Positions 40,521-51,050 of a stretch of 64,000 nucleotides of DNA are shown here, one piece after another; within the stretch, counting starts at the first letter, position 1; each line of letters opens with the position of its first letter. The stretch spans positions 51,150,333 through 51,214,332 of the forward strand of contig OY282560.1 in NCBI GenBank assembly GCA_958295665.1, given 5' to 3'. This DNA comes from Tipula vernalis (lineage: Eukaryota > Arthropoda > Insecta > Diptera > Tipulidae). Made by a program: the position numbers and the translations under genes. The notes under the pieces are model-generated. The model was not told the DNA's origin and did no database searches. It saw nothing but the letters and a program-made list of their open reading frames with translations.

Positions 40521-41135
40521 ATAGCGCACTTTTTATTTATCACACAAAAGAGCGCATTTTTATATTCATGATAGTGCATTTTTCAGTAAACACAAAAGCG
40601 CATGAAATACTGTTGTAACGGGTTTTTCAAATTTAAAACAATACCATTCGCAGCCAACTTCACTCCGTACATTGCCCATACAAAACAAAACATGAATAAA
40701 TATACTATGCCAAAGCATATTTAATGTCCAAAAATGTTAGAATCTTGTATTGTCATCGGAGTTAAGCCTATGCATGCAAAATTTCAGCTCAATTGGACTA
40801 TCGCAAGTGGTAGAAAAATTGATTACAAAATTTGACGATACAAACAGACACTCAGAATGAGCTAATATAAGCGTGGTAAAAAGTATGCGAACATTTACAG
40901 CAACATTAAAAAAAATGCTGCAAACTTTGAATGGATCTATTCGTAATTAGATGAAACAATTTGAAGTGACTGGTTAGCAGTTAAACTATTCAAGTGTCGC
41001 CACGGAACGAATTTTAATGAAAGATATACACACTAGACACCGTATACAAAGGCCATATTTTATACAAAAACCATTCAAATTCACATCCATAGATAAGAAT
41101 CCATTCAATTTTGAATGTGAAATATCACTACAATT

Positions 41136-41330
41136 CTAAACCAACTTCGATATTTCGTCCGAAAATTAAACTAAGAACAAAATGTAGACCACAGTCCATT
41201 CTGAATTTGCATAAATATTGGGGCTGTTCTCTTGGAGCTAAGACGGTTAGATACGATGAAAATCACTTCAATTTTAAAGTGAACGGCTAATGTTAAAAAT
41301 TTTAATTTACTAAACCATCTTCAGTAGTAG
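41136..41330 (-). repeat. Orphan satellite monomer, inverted
   Basis: One full diverged monomer, plus the first bases of a second, in the opposite orientation to the main array. It runs from CTAAACCAACTTCGATATTTC to CTAAACCATCTTCAGTAGT. Within it are TAGACCACAGTCCATTCT, TATTGGGGCTGTTCTCTTGG, GCTAAGACGGTTAGAT and GTGAACGGCTAATGTT, each matching the reverse complement of the array monomer. Length between the two CTAAACC landmarks is about 174 bp. The ATTTGCATAAATATTGGGG and TCTCTTGGAGC features match the decayed edge monomers (32160-32400) better than the array interior. Confidence 0.9.
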
Positions 41331-41930
41331 AAGCTGGTTAAATATGACGAAACTAATATCAGCCTAAATTAACACGTAATTGACCTAATGCATGCCTGGA
41401 ATTACTAAAAAAGCACTAGCAAACCAAACGTCTGAGCGAGATTAATTTGAAGAAAACTATTGCGATTTTAAGACGAAATTACAGATTGAGGCAAAATGGA
41501 GGGATTCAATTCAAAACCAATATCAAAGCACCCTAAATGAAACAATAACCTCGTTTCGCTGACCAACAACAATAATATTTTGATCATTTGAAATTATTTT
41601 GAATCCAACTGGCACAACAATATCCATGTGCGATTTTCGGCTGTGGATAGATATTCCCCAATTCAGTAGAGAGTATTCCGAATTCACGTCGTTCAAGGAT
41701 TTCTTTGAAGTAAGATTCATTAATCATTCACTAACAAAAAAGAAGCACTTGCAATAAACGAAGATCCACACAGTCGTATGCCATGACATCAAGGGAAAGA
41801 ACCTGTGTGACCGTAGAGAATTGGTTCAAACTTAACGACTATGTTGCAATTGCCACAATTAAGGTTGTCCAGTAAAAGTACCCGCGACTACGAATCATAA
41901 TTTGTCAGGAAGAGTGTGAAGTTTATTTAG
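41331..41930. other. Intergenic DNA, no gene seen
   Basis: A 65-codon open frame on the minus strand (41720-41523) has no recognisable motif and is treated as chance. About 45 bp at 41866-41915 weakly resemble the Pao gag region at 50160-50210, but this is too short to call. Confidence 0.5.
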
Positions 41931-44900
41931 ACAGATAATTTAAAAGTTGACTGATTTTTGATAATTTAAATTATTATTTAGCGCCGATCTTGGAAATGTC
42001 CTGAAGGTCCCGCACATTTCTTAGAATAGCTAAGCCATATAGCGGTCAATGTCACCAAGCCGATCCAATTGTGATGAACTATAATATATTTCACAGTTTG
42101 GATTTTTAAAAGTTTTTTATCGCCGACCACAGAGATGTCTACAAGGTCTTGCATATATTCTCGGATAGACCATATTGCCGGATAACTTCGTCATATGACA
42201 ATCTACGTGGCCAACCTGATCCAATTATGATGAACTCTCCTATATTTCGCCGAATATAGAATTTTTAATAATTTTACTGGTTTTAAAAATGTTGTAGTTT
42301 TGATCACAGGGATGTCCACAAGGTCTTGCCTTAATTTTCGGATAATAAGCCATGTGCTAGTCTACGTGGTCAACTTGATCGAATTCTTCACATAATTTAG
42401 AATTTTTAAAAATTTTATTGGTTCTAAAAATGGTTGTATCTCCGATCGCAAAGAGATGTCCGGACTTGCCCATATTTTCGGATAACTTGGCCATGTGCCA
42501 GTCTACATTGCCAACCAGATCCAATTGTGATGAACTATACTATACTTCACAGAATTTAGAATTTTTAATAATTTTATTGGTTTTTAAAATTGTTGTATTT
42601 TCGATCACAGAGATGTCCACATGGTCTTGCCTAAATTTGCGGATAATTAGGCATGTGCCAGTCTACGTGGTCAACCTGATCGAATTGTGATGAACTATAC
42701 TATACTTCAGAGAATTTAGAATTTTTAATAATTTTATTGGTTCTAAAAATGGTTGTATCTCCGATCGCACAGAGATGTCAACAAGGTCTTGCTCATATTT
42801 TTGGATAAATTGGCCATATGCCAGTCTACATTGCCAACCCGATCCAATTGTTATGAACTATACCATACTTCACAGAATTTAGAATTTTTAATAATTTTAT
42901 TGGTTCTAAAAATGGTTGTATCTCCGATCGCACAGAGATGTCCACGTGGTCTTGCCCATATTTTCGGATAACTTGGCCATGTGCCAGTCTTCGTGGTCAA
43001 CCAGATCCAATTGTGATGAACTATACTATACTTCACAGAATTTAGAATTTTTAATAATTTTATTTGTTTTAAAATTGTTGTATTTTCGATCACAGAGATG
43101 TCCACATGGTCTTGCCTAAATTTTCGGATAATTAGGCTATGTGCCAGTCTACGTGGTCAACCTAATCGAATTCTGATAAACTATACTAACTTGGCCATGT
43201 GCCAGTCTACGTGGTGAACCTGATCCAATTGTGATGAACTATACTATACTTCAGAGAATTTAAAATTTTTAATAATTTTATTAGTTCTAAAAATGGTTGT
43301 ATCTCCGATCGCACAAAGATGTCCACAAGGTCTTGCCCATATTTTCGAATAACTTGGCCATGTGCCAGTCTACATTACCAACCAGATCCAATTGTGATGA
43401 ACTATACTATACTTCACAGAATTTAGAATATTTAATAATTTTATTGGTTCTAAAAATGGTTGTATCTCCGATCACAGAGATGTCCACAAGGTCTTGCCTA
43501 TATTTTCGGATAACATGGCCATGTGTCAGTCTACATTGCCCACCAGATCCAATTGTAATGAACTATACTATACTTCAGAGAATTTAGAATTTTTAATAAT
43601 TTTATTGGTTCTAAAAATGTTTGTATCTCCGATCGCACAGAGATGTCCACAAGGTCTTGCCCATATTTTCGGATAACTTGGCCGTGTGGCAGCCTTCGTG
43701 GTTAACCAGATCCAATTGTGATGAACTATACTATACTTCAGAGAATTTAGAATTTTTAATAATTTTATTGGTTCTAAAAATGGTTGTGTCTCCGATCGCA
43801 CAGAGATGTCCACAAGGTCTTGCCCATATTTTCAGATAACTTGGCCATGTGCCAGTCTATATTGCCAACCAGATCCAATTATGATGAACTATACTATACT
43901 TCACAGAATTTAGAATTTTTAATAATTTTATTGGTTTTAACAATTGTTGTATTTTCGATCACAGAGATGTCCACAAGGTCTGGCCAGTATTTTCGGATAA
44001 TTAGGCCATGTGGCAGTCTATTTTCTTATAAATTGACTATGTGCCAGTCTATGTATGTAGCCAAGCTAATCTAGCTGTGATGAACTATACTTACTATCTT
44101 AATTTGACATGCGCGATGGGAGTGGGATTCTAAAATGATTTTTTGATGAAGTTATGGAATAAGGCTGGGAACTAGGATGGAACTTATCTATTTTTGAACC
44201 GATTTCAGTGACATTTGCGGTATAATTGGGACCTTAAAATTATTTTTTAACATTTCTGTCGTCGGAGATACAAGAATTTTTAAAGCCAACAAAATTATTA
44301 GAAATTCTAAATTATGTGAAGTATTTTATATAGTTTATCGCAACTGGATCATTTAGGCCACGTAGACTGGCATAAGGCCAAGTTATCCGAAAATATGGGC
44401 AAAATCCAGTGAACATCTCTGTAATCGGCGGTACAATTTTTTTAATTTATGGAAATTTTTTATGCTGCGAAATATGGTAAAGTCCATCACAATTGGATTA
44501 CGTTGGCCACAGAGATTACTACTAAACCAAGCTATCTGAAAATGTAGATAAGACCGTGTGGACATCTGTGGTCGAAGATATAACAATTTTTTAAACCATC
44601 CATAATTATTAAAAATTATAAATTCGGCGAAATATAGGATAGTTCATTACAATTTGATCAGGATGGCCACGTAGACTGGTATATGGCCAAGTTATCCGAC
44701 AATATGGTCTATCCGATAATATGTGCAAGACCTTGTAGACATCTCTGCGGTCGGCGATATACAACTTTTAAAAAATTCCAAAACTGTGAAATATATGGTA
44801 TTATAGTTCATCATATTTGGATCGACATTGACCGCTATATGGCTTAGCTATTCTAAGAAATGTGCGGGGCCTTCGGGACTATTCCAGGATCGGCGCTAAA

Positions 44901-44948
44901 TAATTATTCAAATCATCAAAAATCAGTCAACTTTTAAATTATCTGAAA
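41931..44948. mobile_element. Foldback-like element with ~163-bp sub-repeats (first)
   Basis: The outermost ~400 bp on each side are reverse complements: 41931-42330 against 44948-44555. Both contain TTTAGCGCCGATC, CGCACATTTCTTAGAATAGC and GCCATATAGCGGTCAATGTC. Inside, the left arm is a tandem array of a ~163-bp unit; TTCTAAAAATGG landmarks lie at 42741, 42904, 43285, 43448, 43609 and 43772. The right arm (44256-44948) holds fewer units in reverse. A non-repetitive spacer of about 165 bp (44091-44255) separates the arms. No transposase is encoded. The ~80-codon open frames that recur in each unit on both strands come from the repeat itself. Long inverted arms built from tandem units resemble Drosophila Foldback (FB) elements. 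Confidence 0.8.
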
Positions 44949-45399
44949 TATAGTAATGTTCAACACAATTGGATGCTTTTGGTTAACGAGATAAATAGAT
45001 TATCCAGCTATCTGATAATTATGAAAAGAACCTGTTTGGTAGTACGAAAAATCCTAAATTACAAAAAATTCAAATTTTCATATAATTTAAATTCCAGTTG
45101 GAAAAATTGCTAATTTAACAGTGGAATTTTTTGTTATTTTTTTTAGCATAAACTTCACCCTCACTTTGTAAGGTACTGTTTCAAACTACAGTTCGTTATC
45201 AGATATCACTCAAGGGCAGGCAATTCCTATGGTCTCTTGGAAACATGCATCAGGCAGCTACGATTCTAACGAACGCACCCCAGAATATTGGTGAATGTAT
45301 TGGCAAGTATGGGATTGATCACTAAGGGTCGATTGGAACTTACCAGATCAAGTATTCATAATTCGATTAATTCGACCGAGGAAATTCGAAGTTCATTTC
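44949..45399. other. Intergenic DNA, no gene seen
   Basis: AT-rich and without recognisable coding. The Pao protease relic that follows begins to be readable at about 45410. Upstream, no LTR or gag could be recognised. Confidence 0.5.
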
Positions 45400-45800
45400 T
45401 CGATTAGAACTAGCTAATCTCTTCTTTGATCAGCCAGGAGAAATTAATATTATAATTGGAGCGGACCACATTTTTCAAACATTGATGGCCGATCAAATAA
45501 AATCACAGAAAACTTATTTGGACCAGTGACAGCTGAACAAACTATGATTGATGAAACCGCTGTCTATAATTTTAATTTAAATATAGAAGTCAACAAAAAC
45601 ATTGAGAGGATTTCCTGGACTTGAAGAAGTTTCAACAGTGCTTCTGCACACCTAGGAAGAACAGTATCCAGAAACACACTATAAACAAACTCACATAAGG
45701 CGAAAGGATGCTAGATATGTTGTACGGCTTCCATTTAAAAGGGGGCGAAATACCCCTAGGAAACTCATTGGACAAGGCATATCAAAAAATTCTGACAATA
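45400..45800 (+). pseudogene. BEL/Pao pol relic (protease end and RT start), plus strand
   Basis: At about 45413-45530 a frame reads LANLFFDQPGEINIIIGADH, the C-terminal part of a Pao aspartic protease (the IGAD block). A stop follows. At 45661-45740 another open stretch carries KQTHIRRKDARYVVRLPFK, the block that precedes the reverse transcriptase in Pao polyproteins. LGNSLDKAYQKILTIY follows in a shifted frame. The region between them is shortened and no RT catalytic motif remains. The orientation is opposite to the two other Pao relics in the window, so this was an independent insertion or was inverted. Confidence 0.75.
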
Positions 45801-45876
45801 TATTGATGGATAAGTACATCTTGCTGCACTTTTTACCTTCTCATAATACTGTTCTCTAAGCAAAACTATATCGAAA

Positions 45877-46080
45877 TTATTCCAAATGGGAAGTTCTAAT
45901 GGACACACCTTTACAGTCTTTATAGTCTACAACACTAATAAAACAACAATTGCAATGACGAGTCGGTTCCAAATTACGATCCTTTCTAAGAACATTATCT
46001 TGATCATCAAATAATTCAGAACTATTAATATCTTTATTCAGCCATGTTTCCGTCAAACGCACAAACCCAATATTTTCTTT
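45877..46080 (-). pseudogene. LINE endonuclease fragment
   Basis: A short frame includes FVRLTETWLNKDINSSELFD followed by NVLRKDRN. This matches the TETWL...R.DR block of apurinic-like endonucleases in non-LTR retrotransposons (Jockey/CR1-like). In a shifted frame PIWNNFDIVLLR follows, fitting the next block. No RT is seen on either side, so it is a scrap lying between the plus-strand Pao relic and the piggyBac relic. Confidence 0.6.
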
Positions 46081-46303
46081 TAAAAAATGACGTTTTAAAA
46101 TCCAGAAATTTGGTTTTCATCCCTCCGAAAATAAGCTACGAAAACTGAAAGCAAAAACGTATTTCTTTCCTTAATCCATTTGGTCCCACGCCACTATAAA
46201 ATCGTGTAACATTGGTATAATTCAAATATTTTATTAATTTCAATTCAAAAAAACTGTTATTTATTGAAGTTTAACAGTGTACCTATGCGAGTACATCGGG
46301 TTC

Positions 46304-47600
46304 TCATGATGTGCTTTGTGTGTGAATTGTTTCGAAACAACAACGCTCGACACATAATGCTACATTGCATTTTTCGCATATCCACCGTATTCGCTGATGA
46401 CATTGGCGACATCGAAGACGATTTGTAATCCTTTGGGGAAAATGCCCGCCGTCATGCTGTACAATACTTTTAGGAACCATTGGCTTTGGATTACTTTTTT
46501 TGAATACAGACTTCTCGTTACATCTCATGTAGTGCCGCGTTAGTGTTCGTTGAAAGCTTGTCAAGTCCACACCATCTTCTGAGACTAGTTTATTGAGTTT
46601 CCAGGCGTTTGCCACAGACATATTTACCATTTGGGTAAATAACACCCACCACCATTTCTTTCCTCTAATCGCTATTCGGTAGTTATTTGTGAATTGGTCG
46701 TGAGAATCTACGCCACCCATTTCACTGTTGTGGTGTGAAAATGGAGCTGGTTGTGGTACATCGACCTTTTGTTTTTTGATAGATGACCATATTTTGACTG
46801 CTCCGACGACACTGCCGTAATTCGTGGCGATGATAACAACGTTGTTGTCCTTCCATCGAACGAATACAACCGCGTTCCTTTTTCTTGAGCATTTTACTAG
46901 CGGTTAGCGGGCACTTTTTTGTTCGGTTTTCTCTAACGGTTACAGTAGCTCTGAAATTTTCCTTTTGTAGCATTTCCATGAGGTCATAGCTGGTGAAGTA
47001 GTTGTCAAAAAATACAATATGGTCGGATGGACCTTCAACGATTTTTAAAAGGTCGAGTACAACCTTTGAGCCTAGTGGAAGTGTAGCATTGGTTTTTTCA
47101 TGTCTTTGCCCCACAATAGCCAATTTTTGTACCCGAATCGAACCGGTTTACCCCGAATGAATTGTTTTGATGGGTGATGACCAAAATATTTCACTCGATT
47201 CGAACGATCGATAGATTTTGATGGAAAACCCCACATTGTTGAAACTTTTTGTTTAGTAGGTTTGATAGACTTCTCACTTGGAACATTTTGTCTTTTTTAT
47301 CAATTTTCGAATTATCAGCCAAATGCAAAATTTTTTTTATTTCCTGAAATCTATTTCGGGTCATCCTATCTACAACAAACGGAATTCGTGTATCTTCATC
47401 TAGACACCAAAAAAACCTTTCTCGCGCAAGTGAATGGTATCCGGAAAAAAAGCTGGACGGCAATAAATATTTATATGTCACACTGGTTGAAACCGAAAAC
47501 GAATGAATATTTTATTGCCTTGCATATAAATTTGTATGATCCACAATGTGGTTGAAAACTTCAAAATCAAAAATCTTTTCAAATATTTGAATTTCATTCA
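46304..47600 (-). pseudogene. piggyBac-family transposase, frameshifted
   Basis: This is a cut-and-paste transposase of the piggyBac (DDE) family. The N-terminal domain is readable from about 47580 (FNHIVDHTNLYARQ), then 47481-47191 with DRMTRNRFQEIKKILHL. The first catalytic Asp (SIDR...KYFGHHPSKQ, GAT at 47209-47207) lies in a different frame from its neighbours. The second is in IVFFDNYFTSYDL (47123-46722 segment) and the third in MGGVDSHDQF at the start of the 46720-46304 segment. The last segment ends with the Cys-rich C-terminal domain (CRQCHQRIRWICEKCNVALC). All three Asp are present, but at least three frameshifts break the gene. Flanking TTAA duplications and terminal repeats were not found. 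Confidence 0.88.
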
Positions 47601-47828
47601 TCCCGAACAACTCGTCTTTGAGTTTTGGTCATTATTGAATCAATAATCAAAACTTCATAAATTTCAGGTAAATTGGTAAATGTTATATAATGCAAATGGT
47701 AGCTAAATATAGTTTGAATATTAATTATGAATTCATTAATCTTGTTTTAATCTATTTTTAGTGTGTACGTGTATGTTTTGGGGTACAATAATTGGTGAGG
47801 GCAAACATACTTTAATTGTATTACTTAA

Positions 47829-48600
47829 TAAATAATTTAACTAGCTTATTGGCTGCACGTTTCACTTTGCTCTTTGCAGTTTTTAATGTTACTACTCGTG
47901 TGATGCCGTCACTCCCAGGATGAATTGCTCGTCATTGACATTAAACTGCTTGATTTTGTTTTTCCATTTGACACGTTGCTGTAATGACGTGAGATCCCTG
48001 CGTACGTTGTTGGATATTCTACCATTTTGATAATTGGTTTTGTGGTATTTCGTCTAACTTGGACTCAGAAATAACTGTCAGGGCTTCTTCGACCAGGAAA
48101 TGAGCCGGCGTTAAAGTTTGTAATTCGGCTGGATCATCATTCAGCCTGCATAATGGTCTTGAATTCAATAGTGACTCAATTTGTACTCGAACGTAAGATT
48201 AATATTTGTGACCCTCTTCAAATGGTGTTTGAATGATTTGACTGTGGATTCACACAGCCCGCCAAAGTCAGGAACGTGTGGTGGATTAAATTGGAAGTTC
48301 GTGCCTTTCTGCAAGAGAAAATCATAAATTAGTACATTGTTTGTTTGATTGATTATCTGCTGCTTCATTTGTTGTAATTCTCGGTTAACTCCAACAAAGT
48401 TTGATCTGTTGTCACACCAAATTTCTTGAGGATTTCCCTGTCGTGCAAGGAACCGCTTGAGTGCTGCTAAGAATGATGCTGTATCAAGGCTACTGACCAC
48501 TTCGCAATGAACTGCTTTTACAGTTAAACATAAGAATACTGCCACGTATGCTGTTTCTGAAGGAGAAGTTCGGTGTTTACTTCTCTTGACATAAATTGAG
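47829..48600 (-). pseudogene. Pao integrase domain
   Basis: The DDE integrase that would insert the retroelement cDNA. The main frame 48545-48165 carries YVAVFLCLTVKAVHCE at its start. EIWCDNRSNF contains the second catalytic Asp, and PDFGGLCESTVKSFKHHL contains the Glu. The usual DNGSNF and GGLWES are altered by single changes (Gly to Arg, Trp to Cys). The first Asp and the N-terminal zinc finger are lost in the upstream deletion. In a shifted frame IESLLNSRPLCRLNDDPAEL and LTPAHFLV follow. A Pao-type C-terminal block (GSDGITRVVTLKTAKSKVKR) ends at a stop near 47830. Confidence 0.88.
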
Positions 48601-48610
48601 AATTATTGTT

Positions 48611-49100
48611 TCAGTCAGCATCTTTCAGCTCAGCTGGAGTGATTATATCATCCCTTTGGCAGTTGGTAATGTCTCTCTCTCTCTTGCTGGTCTTCCCAAT
48701 ATACAGCATGTCCATTACCTTACGAATCTTATGCCAAGATGACATCTTTACTATTGGTGTAACTGCATGGTTTCGACAATTTAAAATTATTGTTGTCAGT
48801 TCACTCTGGAGATTTGGACCAACTTGTAGATCGTCATTAAGTGACAGTCCCGTGTTAATTTTGCATGAAGCGTCAAAGACGACTCTTAATTTGGTGGTAG
48901 TACTGCTGGGCTTGACGACAGCGTGATGAGGTACATAACTCTCCTTTCTAATTCGGGTGATGGTTAGTTCGTAACATTGATCACATGCATGTGTATTAGT
49001 AACTGGATTGGTATGTGACGAAATTTCTTCCACTTCATCTAATTTGTTATATTCCCGATGTAGATCTTCGTTTGTGATTTGAATGGCTGGGTCAATAGTG
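48611..49100 (-). pseudogene. Pao reverse transcriptase N-terminal blocks
   Basis: A frame of 140 codons includes ESYVPHHAVVKPSSTTTKLR, then VVFDASCK and NTGLSLNDDLQVGPNLQ, the opening blocks of Pao RT. After about residue 95 the sequence jumps to KMSSWHKIRKVMDMLYIGKT, which does not continue the RT fold. An internal deletion lies there, and the YxDD active site is absent. Confidence 0.85.
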
Positions 49101-49159
49101 GCATGGAGGTTAGTTAGTTTTGCCGTTGAATTATGACATGCTCCTGCTATTAATCAGCC

Positions 49160-49580
49160 GAGTTTGGAGGACTGTAAGGTTAGCAATCCGTCAATTTCAC
49201 GACTTTCTGGATTGAGTACTGCGAAAAATACGTCGGCTCCAAGAAGAACATCTATTTTATTTGGTATATAAAACTGGGAATCGGCTAACTCCAATTGTAT
49301 AGTTACATTTTTGACATTTACTGCCTTGGTTGGTAATAAAGTTGTAATGTCATTGATGATATGAGCCGTGACGTTAGTTGATAATTTCTATCTGTGTAGG
49401 AATATATGGTCATATCGATTTGTCCTTTTGTTTTTCCAGCCGGTGCTGATGCTAGACCGTAAATGGATACGGAAGATTCTTCGCTTTAGGCCTAGGCTTT
49501 TAGCGCAAGATTCGGTAACGAACGATGTTTGTGAGCCCGAATCTAGTAACTGCTGTCGGTAGTAACATGCTTATAGACGA
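49160..49580 (-). pseudogene. Pao aspartic protease domain
   Basis: The active-site block QLLDSGSQTSFVTESCA is encoded near 49550-49500, in a frame different from the following sequence. Further left the frame reads LPTKAVNVKNVTIQLELADS and then IPNKIDVLLGADVFFAVL, the C-terminal protease block, followed by a stop (TGA near 49155). The catalytic Asp-Ser-Gly is intact. Frameshifts separate it from the second block. Confidence 0.8.
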
Positions 49581-49619
49581 GTAGTGTGTGTGAGAAACTG
49601 TATTAATCTGTTTTTTTGG

Positions 49620-50565
49620 AGTTTTACGTTTCTTCAATAGTGGAACCTGGTGTTGGCTTTGACGGTCCTGTGTAGCTTGATTGGGATGGTCGGTCTTCTG
49701 GTGATTGATCCACTGCAGTATGATGATTGGTTGACACTAGGTTGGGGCCGTGCATTTTGTTTTGCCCTTGGCGCAGTAATGTGTGATGTCTGCTTCTGCA
49801 AATGATGCATGATGCTCTGGAAGAACAACTAGCACTATTTATTTTCCAAGGCAAATTTTGATCTTGTCTCAAAATTCATATTTTTGAATTCAGGACATTT
49901 GAAAGTAGGGTGCTGTTGCTTGCAAATGACACAATAAAATGTTGGATTTGGCTGAGTTGATACAAATGATTTTGCACTTAGTTTGGTTGTCATTCATTTG
50001 TTGGTTGACCCGCAAATCTCTAAGGCATCACACCGCTTGTTCAGAAATGATAACAAATTTTCGAACGTCGAAAAATCTTTGTCTACAGACTCATTTGCCC
50101 ATAATTGTTTTGTATCGTCATCAATCTTTCCTAATAAAATATGAATGAGGAATGGATCACGCATTTCAGCGTTTGGTCAAAGTACCCGCAAACCACGAAT
50201 AATTTCATCGGACGTTTCCGCAATTCGACGCAGCTCCTTTCCATTGCCTTGTATACATGGTTTCTGCTCCATAAATGATTGCGCCAGTGTTGCTACTATA
50301 GGAGTCATTTTATTATTGCGCTTGCATAATTTTTCCCAAGCTTCTGCGTAATTGGACTCGGTAATAGAAATATGACGAATTAGCGCAGCAGCTTCGTCTT
50401 TAAATAAACTATTGAGCATTTGTAGCTTATGAACGTCACTAATACTATGATTATCGTGCACCGTTGTTTTAAAAAGATCGTGGAAAGATGCCCAATGTTT
50501 ATAGTCACCCGAAAACGTATTAACCCACTTGCAGGTATTTAACGGGCTCCTTAATACTCCATATT
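49620..50565 (-). pseudogene. Pao gag remnant with zinc knuckles
   Basis: The frame 50565-50177 contains NTFSGDYKHWASFHDLF, then NSLFKDEAAALIRHISITES and NYAEAWEKLCKR. These are conserved helices of the Pao gag (DUF1759-like). About 200 bp further left, CVICKQQHPTFKCPEF (near 49940-49890) and SCIICRSRHHTLLRQG (near 49820-49770) are a pair of CCHC/CCHH knuckles. The 5' end is truncated at about 50565, within the conserved gag block. Confidence 0.82.
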
Positions 50566-50963
50566 AATCAACTACTCATCTGATATTGTTCATAAAAAAG
50601 AAGAAAAGAATGTTACATTGATTATACATTTTAGACCTAATGAATTAGCATACCGATTTGATAATCACACGAAGATAATAAATTAAAAATAAAACGTATA
50701 GTGTAAAAAAAAAATCGTTACGTGATCTGAATAATAATTACAAATTTTGGCTACTAACAAAACCGCAAATAGTGTGTATACGTAAGTAAAAAGTAAAAAT
50801 TACATAACTTCAATTGACTGTGCGCTCTGTGTGGTAAGTTTTTAACTGTAAGGTTAAATAATTTATCGTTTTTTAATTTAATAACGAACGAGGTTATTTT
50901 GAGTATTTTTGGCAATTGCATAAAAATTCACCCCTAAAATAATCAATTTAGCACATTGATTTG
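50566..50963. other. Upstream region of the cuticle-like gene
   Basis: AT-rich non-coding DNA between the broken gag of the Pao element and the TATA box of the downstream gene. No further regulatory motif could be assigned by eye. Confidence 0.5.
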
Positions 50964-51000
50964 TATAAATACGAACGATTTACATAAGCTTGGTATCAGT
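50964..51000 (+). promoter_or_regulatory. Core promoter: TATA box and TCAGT initiator
   Basis: TATAAAT lies at 50964-50970 and the arthropod initiator TCAGT at 50996-51000, with the initiator A at 50998. TATA to start is 34 bp, close to the usual spacing. A 53-nt leader follows to the ATG at 51051. Strong TATA/Inr promoters are typical of cuticle genes. Confidence 0.75.
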
Positions 51001-51050
51001 TCATTTTAACTATTCGTTTCGTATCGATAAAAACCAATCAATTCCATAAG

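Larger units (their letters stand above)
34087..40876 (-). mobile_element. Helitron, Helentron-like, degenerate full-length copy
   Basis: A rolling-circle element read right to left. The 13-bp motif CCACGCTTATATT begins it at 34087-34099, and its exact reverse complement closes it at 40864-40876. This fits the inverted terminal motifs described for Helentrons rather than the TC...CTRR ends of classical Helitrons. Between them the minus strand encodes, in order, a basic coiled region, DUF6570, a Cys/His peptidase-like region, Rep with HUH and YxxxY motifs, and a Pif1 helicase. The frame is broken by nonsense codons (TAG at 38712-38710, 38374-38372 and 37705-37703; TGA at 35011-35009) and by frameshifts near 38400, 37170, 36680 and 36185/36135. 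The alternative left boundary is 34388, where the same terminal motif recurs. Confidence 0.85.
47829..50565 (-). mobile_element. BEL/Pao LTR retrotransposon, internally deleted
   Basis: In order on the minus strand: gag helices, zinc knuckles, aspartic protease, the first blocks of reverse transcriptase, then integrase to its C-terminus. The total of 2.7 kb compares with 5 kb or more for an intact Pao pol-gag. Most of RT and RNase H and the start of integrase are missing between about 48770 and 48600. Several stops and shifts are present. The 5' end is cut inside gag, and no LTR was recognised on either side. Confidence 0.88.

Noticed and set aside
41523..41720. 65-codon minus-strand frame
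   Set aside because: No motif, no promoter or splice context; treated as chance.
41866..41915. Short resemblance to the Pao gag region at 50160-50210
   Set aside because: Only about 45 bp with several mismatches and no open frame; it may be a scrap but is too short to support.
42418..44074. A series of 60-96-codon open frames with nearly the same peptide (MYLRSHRDVHKVLPIFSDNL and similar)
   Set aside because: They repeat with the ~163-bp unit of the foldback arm, occur on both strands, and shift in length with each unit. They are a by-product of a tandem repeat, not genes.
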